Part shown: positions 7,935 through 13,135 of the stretch, piece by piece | Position numbering within the stretch: the stretch's first letter is position 1 | Layout of the letters: every line of letters starts with the position of its first letter | NCBI RefSeq assembly: GCF_041949975.1 | Contig: NZ_JBHFQG010000053.1 | Span: 1 to 19,683 of the forward strand | DNA from: Alteribacillus sp041949975 | GTDB taxonomy: Bacteria; Bacillota; Bacilli; Bacillales; Marinococcaceae | Direction: 5' to 3' | Length of the DNA stretch: 19,683 nucleotides | Made by a program: the position numbers and the translations under genes | The notes under the pieces: model-generated | What the model was told of the DNA's origin: nothing | What the model saw: only the letters and a program-made list of their open reading frames with translations | The model's database searches: none

Positions 7935-7974
7935 AAAAAAGGTATTTAAGTATTTGTTTTTTGTGACCTTTTTT
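7935..7974. repeat. Stem-loop with A/T-run arms
   Basis: AAAAAAGGT (7935-7943) is complementary to ACCTTTTTT (7966-7974) across a 22-nt loop. It lies upstream of the membrane-protein pair. The shape suggests a weak terminator for rightward transcription, but arms made mainly of A and T runs carry little weight. Confidence 0.3.
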
Positions 7975-8080
7975 GAATTTTTATGTTCAAGTAAACGTAA
8001 GAGAGGAAAGGGAACATAGAAAGGTATATGGAATTCATATAGGGCAATGAATAATTCCATTTTAGAAAGGACGTTGAAAT

Positions 8081-8197
8081 TTGAAACGAATGAATCGATT
8101 CATCCGCAGTATCGCCATTTACACGTTACCGTTTCTCATGTTTAGCGGTTCCGCTTTTGCTTCACCTGAGACTGCATCCCAGCAAATATACTGTTAA
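8081..8197 (+). CDS. Truncated secreted peptide (signal peptide plus 11 residues)
   Basis: A TTG-started frame (AAAGGA upstream) encodes 38 residues: MKRMNRFIRS, a hydrophobic core IAIYTLPFLMF, and SGSAFA as a signal-peptidase site, followed by SPETASQQIYC and a stop. A good terminator follows 6 nt later (8203-8236). The architecture is a classic Sec signal peptide with almost no mature protein. It may be the 5' remnant of a secreted protein deleted up to its terminator, or a genuine tiny secreted peptide. No mature-domain similarity can be judged from 11 residues. Confidence 0.5.
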   Translation: MKRMNRFIRSIAIYTLPFLMFSGSAFASPETASQQIYC

Positions 8198-8202
8198 GTA
8201 TT

Positions 8203-8236
8203 CGCCTCTTGATTTTTCCAAAGAGACGATTTTTTT
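8203..8236 (+). terminator. Intrinsic terminator after the secreted peptide
   Basis: CGCCTCTT (8203-8210) pairs with AAGAGACG (8221-8228), with one C-A mismatch, and is followed by ATTTTTTT. Confidence 0.7.
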
Positions 8237-8237
8237 G

Positions 8238-8555
8238 GTTTCCTGCATGGTAACAATGGTCCGTGAAATCTATAGAGAAACTTCTACTTTATTATCTCTA
8301 CTAGAATAACGAGAAACTAGAGGGAAAGAGTGAAGAGTTAAATGAAGGAAGTGCCTTAGTACGTTTTCCCTATTGGATTAATCTGAGACCTATGTAACAA
8401 TTCATATAACAAGTGTTTAAAATTCCTGAAAACAAGGGTAAGGGGAATGTGGATAAAAGGGGGAGGTTTATCCTTTGGGGATGAAAATGTGCTGCGAAAA
8501 ATAAGCAAAAGGGGAACCATTCACTAAGAATTTGGAAAGAAGGAGCGCGTGTTAT
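8238..8555. other. Intergenic, no recognisable gene
   Basis: No conserved frame was recognised on either strand. There is a small inverted repeat, GGATAAA (8451-8457) with TTTATCC (8467-8473). A startless frame ends near 8396 with GSALVRFPYWINLRPM; it could be the tail of a lost gene, but I cannot assign it. Confidence 0.35.
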
Positions 8556-8723
8556 ATGTCATCATCACTTCGAGACGAACTCCATTCACTCATCGACAGC
8601 CTTCCCGAAGAGAGCCTGCTGGAAATCTATATCAGTTTATGGCAGTACAAAGAAGATGAAGAAAAAGAGTTAAACGAAGAAGCCAAAAAAGAAGTGCAGG
8701 AATCGAGATATCAGCGAAGGTAA
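8556..8723 (+). CDS. Small acidic/helical protein of unknown function
   Basis: The 55-residue product starts MSSSLRDELHSLIDSLPEES and continues with a charged helix rich in Glu and Lys (KEDEEKELNEEAKKEVQE), ending QRR. The ATG at 8556 is preferred over a TTG 24 nt earlier because AAGAAGGAG lies 10 nt before it and would be inside the longer version. A strong terminator (8740-8770) follows directly. The N-terminal half (helix ending in a SLPEESL turn) recalls small antitoxin-like or DUF2281-like regulators, but no partner toxin lies beside it. Function is unknown. The ribosome binding site and terminator make it a real gene in my view. Confidence 0.68.
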   Translation: MSSSLRDELHSLIDSLPEESLLEIYISLWQYKEDEEKELNEEAKKEVQESRYQRR

Positions 8724-8739
8724 TAATGAAATATGAAAT

Positions 8740-8770
8740 GACAAAGGGAGCTCATCTCTTTGTCTTTTTT
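8740..8770 (+). terminator. Intrinsic terminator of the small acidic gene
   Basis: GACAAAG (8740-8746) pairs with CTTTGTC (8758-8764), followed by six T. It is a textbook rho-independent terminator 17 nt after the stop codon. Confidence 0.85.
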
Positions 8771-8831
8771 ATTGTTTAGGAAATTATGTTTTTACAAGTT
8801 GTGGATACTATCTCCATATTGTTTGATCCGC

Positions 8832-8960
8832 GTCTAGATTCAGCGCCCAGCCTCTCGGGGTTAAATAACCTCCAGTCATTAAAGGCAAAGAGCGCCTTTA
8901 TTGCCTGGAGAACATTTACCTGTCGAGGCTTACCAGGGCGCTTGCGCTTTTGTTCTTTCA
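8832..8960. repeat. Bacillaceae-type intergenic hairpin repeat
   Basis: The unit starts GTCTAGATTCAGCGCCCAGC and ends AGGGCGCTTGCGCTTTTGTT. It folds as nested stems: AGCGCCC (8842-8848) with GGGCGCT (8936-8942), AGCCTC (8849-8854) with GAGGCT (8925-8930), CTCCAG (8870-8875) with CTGGAG (8905-8910), and AAAGGC (8881-8886) with GCCTTT (8893-8898). The GTCTAG...CAGCGCC start and GGCGCTTGCGCTTTT end resemble a dispersed element I recall from many Bacillus and Geobacillus intergenic regions. Its role is unknown. It is more GC-rich than its surroundings. A frame reading through it is fortuitous. Confidence 0.7.
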
Positions 8961-8971
8961 GAACTGTTTAA

Positions 8972-9118
8972 AATGAGTACGGCCTGTACAAATATATAGA
9001 AATATTAGAAAATAATGGATTGGAGGAGGGGGAGGATTTTTGGTACGCCAAAGTAATTTACAAATGTGTCTACAAAAAAATAGATTTGAATGAATTTAAA
9101 TACGAACGTATGATTTAA
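8972..9118 (+). pseudogene. Possible C-terminal remnant of an unknown gene
   Basis: An open frame without a plausible start encodes NEYGLYKYIEILENNG, then EEGEDFWYAKVIYKCVYKK and DLNEFKYERMI before TAA. The composition is protein-like, but I recognise no family. It begins right after the hairpin repeat, so the repeat may have been inserted in, or may delimit, a broken gene. Confidence that this was once coding is low. Confidence 0.3.
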
Positions 9119-9225
9119 CTGGTTATTAATCATTAAAAGCCTTGTCTTCTAAATTGAGTAGTAAACAGAACATTTATTCGAAATATGTTGAAAATTATAA
9201 TAAAAATTATTTAGTGGATGTGTAA

Positions 9226-9480
9226 ATGTCTCTTTCATATATTGAAATTTATTTGGATTTTGAAAAAGTTTTGAGTTATGGAAATAAGGGAGATAAAACC
9301 TGGACTTTTCTCTAAATTAATAAAGCTCTTAATTTACTTGTAGGTGAAAATGATTCTAGTAAAGCTGCCATCGTGGATACGATTAATATACAATCTTAAC
9401 TCAAAGTTATAAGTATATTCGATCATACTGATTTCCACTTACCTACAGGATAATGAAATTAAAAATAATAAATTTTGGGT
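9226..9480 (+). pseudogene. Relic of an OLD-family AAA ATPase/nuclease N-terminus
   Basis: The frame around 9326-9400 reads LNLLVGENDSSKAAIVDTI. This corresponds to the Walker A region of OLD (overcoming lysogenization defect) family ATP-dependent endonucleases, normally NLLVGENDSGKTAIVDAIK. Upstream, degraded frames give YIEIYLDFEKVLSYGNKGDK where these proteins have KIEIxNFRxFGxKG. Downstream, after a frame change, LTQSYKYIRS matches the LGTQSYEYIR that usually follows. Stops and frame changes interrupt all of it, the P-loop Gly and Thr are replaced by Ser and Ala, and nothing of the Toprim nuclease domain remains. It is a dead fragment, perhaps of a former defence gene. Confidence 0.6.
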
Positions 9481-9533
9481 AAAAAGTATGCTCGTTATAA
9501 CGAGCGCTAATGATGATTGAGGCATTTCCTCAA
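9481..9533 (-). terminator. Terminator of the mau-like operon
   Basis: Two stem-loops stand in tandem. TTGAGG/CCTCAA (9517-9522 and 9528-9533) includes the stop codon of the last gene. A perfect 16-bp palindrome GCTCGTTATAACGAGC (9490-9505) is followed on the leftward strand by ATACTTTTT. Confidence 0.7.
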
Positions 9534-10204
9534 TAAAACATAACACATATCAAAAAAATGAAAAAAATCGTGAGTGTGATCTTATGATAAAAATGAAAAG
9601 ATTTCCCTTTATTCCAAATTTGACTGATGACATTCGGTCGCTTCTTTTCAGGTGTTTTGTAAACAATAAACGCTAATACAATGGAAGGAAGAGGTCTAGC
9701 TACTCCATAGACCAATCCAATCCAAATGCCGTTTGTCGGATGAAGAAAAAGACCAACATACACATACGGAAGAAAAAGGCTTATATGAAAATTATATGTG
9801 AGTACCCCCGCTCCAAGAATGAGGCCCCAAATAATCATATTGATCAGTGGTGAATGATTGACCCATGAAGTAGGGATTTGCCATTTATGCTGTGGTATTG
9901 GGATATTTATCAATCCTAATTCCTTTAATAGATATAAAAAAACGATGATGAGAAGAAATGTTAGTTTTGCAAATTCTGTCATCCATGTCATAACCAAATT
10001 GACTAAAAGTGAAATGAGAAAACCAAATAGTGCACCAGAAAATGCGCTCGTCATTAAATAAAGAAATGATTTTGATAAAAAATGTCTCACCTTCACCCGC
10101 TCACCGAGAGGGCCAACCGCTAGGGTTACATTAATGCCTCAAGCTGTTTTAATTGATGTTATTCCTGCTACGATTGATATAACCGAAAGCATGAGCAACT
10201 CCAC
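9530..10204 (-). pseudogene. Mau-cluster-associated membrane protein with in-frame TGA at codon 22
   Basis: A GTG at 10204, 10 nt after the stop of the MauA-like gene and preceded by AGGGGGAT, opens VELLMLSVISIVAGITSIKT. It meets TGA at 10139-10141 and continues in the same frame as GINVTLAVGPLGERVKVRHF and a further 180 residues with about five membrane spans. WGLILGAGVLTYN and GLVYGVARPLPSIVLA near the end resemble MauF/DsbD-like proteins. The TGA probably replaces TGG (Trp), because TAWGIN fits the membrane context. Without it the protein would be 224 residues. A shorter product could start at GTG 10096 (188 residues), but no good ribosome binding site precedes it. The gene is either inactivated by one substitution or a sequence error. 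Its role, presumably thiol/redox or export support for the MauA-like protein, is inferred from position. Confidence 0.65.
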
Positions 10205-10214
10205 GACTATCCCC

Positions 10215-10628
10215 CTAATCACTTAGATAATGCATGCAGCCACAATCTTCTGATGACGGTACATAAGGTGAATTATAAGATGGGGTACAGTCACAACAGA
10301 CAATATTTCTTCCTAAATAGGTATCACACCAACAACCTGTATATCTAAATCCCCAAGAATGGGATGGCTGGTACCCCTCAGGACACCGTGTTGTCAGCCC
10401 ATAACCTGACCAACATTCATCATTACAAAATTTCCCATTTGGTAAACTGCAAGAACCAAAATTCAGATGCACTTCACAATAGGAGGCATCGGCTCTTATC
10501 CCCTCCCTCGAGAATTTCATCAAACCATTGAACATATTTAACGTAAACTGATTGATATGTGTGTTATTCGTTAATCTAGCAACTCTTTCACAGAAGACTT
10601 TACTTCGACCATTTAACGCATTTAACAT
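10215..10628 (-). CDS. Cys-rich methylamine dehydrogenase light chain-like protein (MauA-like)
   Basis: This 137-residue protein has 13 Cys. Residues 51 onward hold 12 of them, the number that forms six disulfides in MauA. The order YCEV, SCSLPNGKFCNDEC, TTRCPEG, SWGFRYTGCWC, VCCDC parallels the MauA core (NCPPGT, ASWVASCYN, RDCCG). Trp92 aligns with the first TTQ tryptophan (MauA Trp57). No Trp follows Trp100, so the partner of the tryptophan tryptophylquinone cross-link (MauA Trp108) is absent. The leader (1-49) ends IRADA but lacks the twin-arginine motif and strong hydrophobic core of MauA leaders. The ATG at 10628 is chosen for AAAGGGGA upstream; a GTG 21 nt earlier overlaps that site. 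The genes encoding MauE-like and MauD-like proteins lie immediately upstream. It is probably an extracytoplasmic disulfide-rich protein, but a quinone enzyme is unlikely without the second Trp or a heavy chain. Confidence 0.7.
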   Translation of the reverse strand: MLNALNGRSKVFCERVARLTNNTHINQFTLNMFNGLMKFSREGIRADASYCEVHLNFGSCSLPNGKFCNDECWSGYGLTTRCPEGYQPSHSWGFRYTGCWCDTYLGRNIVCCDCTPSYNSPYVPSSEDCGCMHYLSD

Positions 10629-10661
10629 GTTTTCATTCCCCTTTTCCACATGTATTATGTT

Positions 10662-11219
10662 TTATTGCAAAACCGCCGAGGCTAATAAATCAATTTGCTC
10701 TTTATAACTACACAACCCTTTATCTTTCACAAAACCATTTTGGTCAACTGCGAAAACAAAAGGAGTTACCCGCACGCCAAATTTTTGAAATAACTCCTTA
10801 TGATGATCCCATAATTGTTCGCCAGCAACCATATTTTTTTCTATCATCTTTTTCACTTCTTTTTCTCGACCGATGAGTACAAGAACAAAGTTAATATTAT
10901 CACCGTATTCCTCATAGGCAAAACTCCAATCTTTTAACAAAGATTTACATGGCTCGCAGTTTGGAGAAATAAAAGCGATAAGTGTCGGCTTTTTTATAAG
11001 CTCATCAGAATTTACTTGTTTGTTTTGAGTGAACGAAAAAATATTAAAAGGAGGGATTTCTTTATCTAGTGACAGCCCATCTCTAGAAATGGATTCAGGT
11101 GTACTTAAGTAAACTTCTCCAAACTGACGAAAAAGAAGAAGAATGGCAAAAATTGAAAACGTTTGTGTGAAAAATAAAATAATTACAGAGTAAAAAAGAA
11201 AGGATTCTATGATACACAC
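10662..11219 (-). CDS. MauD-like membrane-anchored thioredoxin-fold protein
   Basis: This is about 185 residues: an N-terminal membrane anchor (residues 5-30), the MauD signature LLFRQFGEVYLST followed by a DGLSLDKEIPPF linker, and a thioredoxin-like domain with the redox motif CEPC (Cys88-Cys91) in FISPNCEPCKSLLKDW and a cis-Pro loop at VTPFVF. MauD is needed for disulfide formation or maturation of the MauA light chain in methylamine utilisation, and the extracytoplasmic domain fits that role. It lies 5 nt after the MauE-like gene and 33 nt before the MauA-like gene. The start is unclear: the GTG at 11219 overlaps the best Shine-Dalgarno (GAGGTG), and the codons at the proper distance are ATC and ATA, so the original ATG may have mutated. 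Confidence 0.82.
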   Translation of the reverse strand: MCIIESFLFYSVIILFFTQTFSIFAILLLFRQFGEVYLSTPESISRDGLSLDKEIPPFNIFSFTQNKQVNSDELIKKPTLIAFISPNCEPCKSLLKDWSFAYEEYGDNINFVLVLIGREKEVKKMIEKNMVAGEQLWDHHKELFQKFGVRVTPFVFAVDQNGFVKDKGLCSYKEQIDLLASAVLQ

Positions 11220-11224
11220 CTCAA

Positions 11225-11758
11225 CTATTTTAATTTTTTATGCAAATGTTCCATCGTTTGAATATGAATCTGCCACATTTTTTCTGTCACTAAAAGAAGA
11301 AGCGTCAGTATCATACCCATTACGATGAAGAAGACTGAATATTCCCCGTTATATATTGGAGTTACAATAATCGTAATTATGATGAGGAATAATAAATACA
11401 CAGCCTTCCCTAGCGTAAACTGATTTACTTTAAAATCGAACCAACGACCGTAACAACCACAACTTATTTGCTCCCCAGACTGTAATACATGAATAATAGC
11501 ATAGAGGAAAGTTATAAGAAGAAAGCTAAGAATAGCACCTCCATACAAATGGGTATGTTCAATCATTAAAAAGGCTGCGCCTAAGAACTCCAAGAACGGA
11601 ATGAGCATTCCAAAGACAATAGCTATACGGGCTGGCAATACGTTAAAATCCAAGACAAACTGAAGAAATTGTTTAAGTGAAGTAAGTTTAGCAATTGCTG
11701 AAATGAAAAAGAGACTGGCAATATGAAATACAATTATAATGCCTATGTCTGTATTCAT
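11225..11758 (-). CDS. MauE/DoxX-like redox membrane protein
   Basis: This 177-residue protein has four predicted membrane spans. It opens IASLFFISAIAKLTSLKQF, continues with DFNVLPARIAIVFGMLIPFLE, and carries ISCGCYGRW with the paired cysteines Cys100 and Cys102 at the membrane face. This is the MauE family pattern (a VKOR/DoxX-like fold that moves electrons to or from MauD). The ATG at 11758 follows GGGGGTG; a GTG 9 nt upstream sits in that site and is less likely. It is the first gene of the mau-like operon. Homologues also occur outside methylamine clusters as general thiol-redox partners, so the function rests on the adjacent MauD-like and MauA-like genes. Confidence 0.82.
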   Translation of the reverse strand: MNTDIGIIIVFHIASLFFISAIAKLTSLKQFLQFVLDFNVLPARIAIVFGMLIPFLEFLGAAFLMIEHTHLYGGAILSFLLITFLYAIIHVLQSGEQISCGCYGRWFDFKVNQFTLGKAVYLLFLIIITIIVTPIYNGEYSVFFIVMGMILTLLLLVTEKMWQIHIQTMEHLHKKLK

Positions 11759-11835
11759 TGTAAGCACCCCCTACAATGTTTCATTTACATTTAATAATTA
11801 TATGAATCTGCAAATACTATTATGTTTGGTTATGC

Positions 11836-11857
11836 TTGAACTTTTATAGGTGTTCAA
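11836..11857. promoter_or_regulatory. Inverted repeat upstream of the mau-like operon
   Basis: TTGAAC (11836-11841) and GTTCAA (11852-11857) are 10 nt apart, about 80 nt in front of the MauE start. On the leftward strand one arm could double as a -35 (TTGAAC) with CATAAC 17 nt on. It could be an operator or promoter, but the evidence is weak. Confidence 0.3.
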
Positions 11858-11917
11858 CGAATACTTTTTGGCTTGGGAATTATGTGAGAGGATCCATGTC
11901 AAGTCCTCTTGAGATTT

Positions 11918-11946
11918 AAGGGGAAAGGAATATTCCTTATCCCCTT
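11918..11946. terminator. Stem-loop downstream of the YjcZ-like gene
   Basis: AAGGGGAAAGGAA pairs with TTCCTTATCCCCTT (one bulged A) over a 2-nt loop. There is no proper T-run on either strand, so it may work as a transcript-end stabiliser rather than a strict terminator. It lies between the YjcZ-like gene and the mau-like operon. Confidence 0.5.
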
Positions 11947-12002
11947 TATAAAAGGAGGGAATGCCGTTGTGGTAATCGTTCAGTCATTATCGCTGTCTGC
12001 AT

Positions 12003-12104
12003 TTACCATTTCACAAATGCAGTACCAACAATAACCAAAAGAATGAACAGAACAACGATTAAAGTGAAGTCGTCCACTCTTGGTCTTTTGGAAACAAAAG
12101 ACAT
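12003..12104 (-). CDS. YjcZ-family sporulation micro-protein
   Basis: A 33-residue protein: a short basic head (MSFVSKRPRVDDF), then one membrane helix TLIVVLFILLVIVGTAFVKW. The core LIVVLFILLxIVG is the hallmark of YjcZ-type small proteins made during sporulation in Bacillaceae. Their usual Gly-rich head (GxGGGFA) is replaced here by a charged one. A clean GGAGGAA stands about 7 nt before the ATG at 12104. No function is established for the family beyond association with sporulation. Being this short, it is easily missed in annotation. Confidence 0.72.
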   Translation of the reverse strand: MSFVSKRPRVDDFTLIVVLFILLVIVGTAFVKW

Positions 12105-12437
12105 ATCAAATTCCTCCCTCTTTGTTATTATCATTGAGACTTAACCCATCTCCTTAATCATTGTATGTATAAAGGTTTTCATGTTGTGTAGACGGAAATA
12201 GTAGTTTAACGAAATCGGGCACGATTATGGCAGACCTTTTAGTTTTAAAAGACGTTTTTGTGACATTTGTTAACTATTGTATAACTTAACTTTTAAACTA
12301 CTTTTAACACCGTTCGGATAATATGAACGGTGTTTTGCTTTTATGCAACAACAATTTTCTGCTTATTTGAGGTATATTACTATGACAAACAACTTATTGG
12401 GTTTGAGAAAAAGATATTTTTAGAGAAAACAGATGAA
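12105..12437. other. Intergenic region, one terminator only
   Basis: Apart from the hairpin at 12306-12342, nothing gene-like is seen on either strand. There is a 13-codon frame (12382-12423) without a ribosome binding site. Confidence 0.5.
12306..12342 (+). terminator. Intrinsic terminator-like hairpin
   Basis: AACACCGTTC (12306-12315) pairs perfectly with GAACGGTGTT (12325-12334), then TTGCTTTT. No rightward gene precedes it, so it may serve a lost gene. Confidence 0.6.
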
Positions 12438-12442
12438 TCATG

Positions 12443-12482
12443 AAAAAAAGTGAAAGGAAGGAGTGTCCTGCTGACAGGCTCC
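12443..12482 (-). terminator. Terminator of the DUF3231 gene
   Basis: On the leftward strand GGAG-CCTG pairs with CAGG-(ACA bulge)-CTCC (12482-12460), and a seven-T run follows at 12449-12443. It begins just after the TAA at 12484-12486, which supports that TAA as the original stop of the gene. Confidence 0.6.
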
Positions 12483-12483
12483 C

Positions 12484-13023
12484 TTAATCTGGCATACCTG
12501 GCGGGTATAATACGGCGGAACTTTTAACCAGCTTCTTTTCCGCAGCAGGGTTTTCGTATTAGCCCCAAACACTTCCATTTCCATATACAGCTCTGCCCAG
12601 ATCATGATAATGTCTGTTCGGATGGTTTGACTATTAACCAATGCGCATTCGGTGGCAGCGGCTGCAATTTTCAATGAGACTCCGTTGGCAATTTCATCAT
12701 CTGTAAGCTTTACACCAAGCGGCACTTCATTTGCTTCTGAAACAGGTTTTTTCTGCTCGTAGGGCGGCAGTATGCCTTCTTTCTGCAAAAAATTTGTTAA
12801 TTTTTCGGATTGGCTTTCGCATAACTTTTTGGCATCTTTCAGTAATTCTTTTACTTCTTTATCTGATTTTTATTAGTCCTATTTCTTCACACCTGATTGC
12901 TTCATTAATCATTGTTAAATATGTCCACATGCTCATCACTTCTCCAACATGCATTGGAGCCTTAGGTTCTGTGTCCACCAAAGTTTTTAAGATATTCCAA
13001 AACGCTTCAAAAGGGTTAGGCAT
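12484..13023 (-). pseudogene. DUF3231 family protein, two compensating frameshifts
   Basis: AGGAGGTG precedes ATG 13023. The frame reads MPNPFEAFWNILKTLVDTEP through GEVMSMWTYLTMINEAIRCEE and stops just after an A-run (12867-12871 on the given strand). One base fewer restores DKEVKELLKDAKKL, then KLTNFLQKEGILPP, VPLGVKLTDDEIANGVSLK and KRSWLKVPPYY, the DUF3231 core of ferritin-like helical bundle proteins. One base is then missing near 12513, and the proper end YPPGMPD lies in the next frame, stopping at 12484. Correcting both gives 179 residues, normal for a single-domain member. As written, the last frame runs on to 12438. The function is unknown; many copies occur in Bacillaceae. Confidence 0.82.
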
Positions 13024-13089
13024 GTTTTCACCTCCTGCGTCCTATTCATTTCCAAATTATGAATAATAAAAACATTTAAATTGTCCTCT

Positions 13090-13120
13090 AAAAAAGGAGG
13101 CCTCTCTGTGAGAAAGACCT
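13090..13120 (-). terminator. Terminator of the PhoD-type gene
   Basis: On the leftward strand AGGTCTTTCT pairs with AGAGAGGCCT (13120-13098, two G-U pairs), followed by CCTTTTTT. Confidence 0.75.
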
Positions 13121-13135
13121 ACTTTGTGTACCTTT

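Noticed and set aside
8786..8971. A 61-codon frame across 8786-8971
   Set aside because: It runs through the hairpin repeat, whose palindromic structure explains the sequence better than coding.
10139..10141. TGA in the mau-operon membrane gene as a recoded selenocysteine codon
   Set aside because: No selenoprotein context and no convincing SECIS-like hairpin directly after the codon; the place fits a Trp in a membrane segment.
10215..10628. A functional TTQ-containing methylamine dehydrogenase light chain
   Set aside because: The second cross-linking tryptophan is absent, and no heavy chain or MauG gene is present in the window.
12731..13066. A 111-residue rightward open frame over the DUF3231 gene
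   Set aside because: The leftward DUF3231 frames explain the same bases with a strong ribosome binding site and recognisable family sequence.
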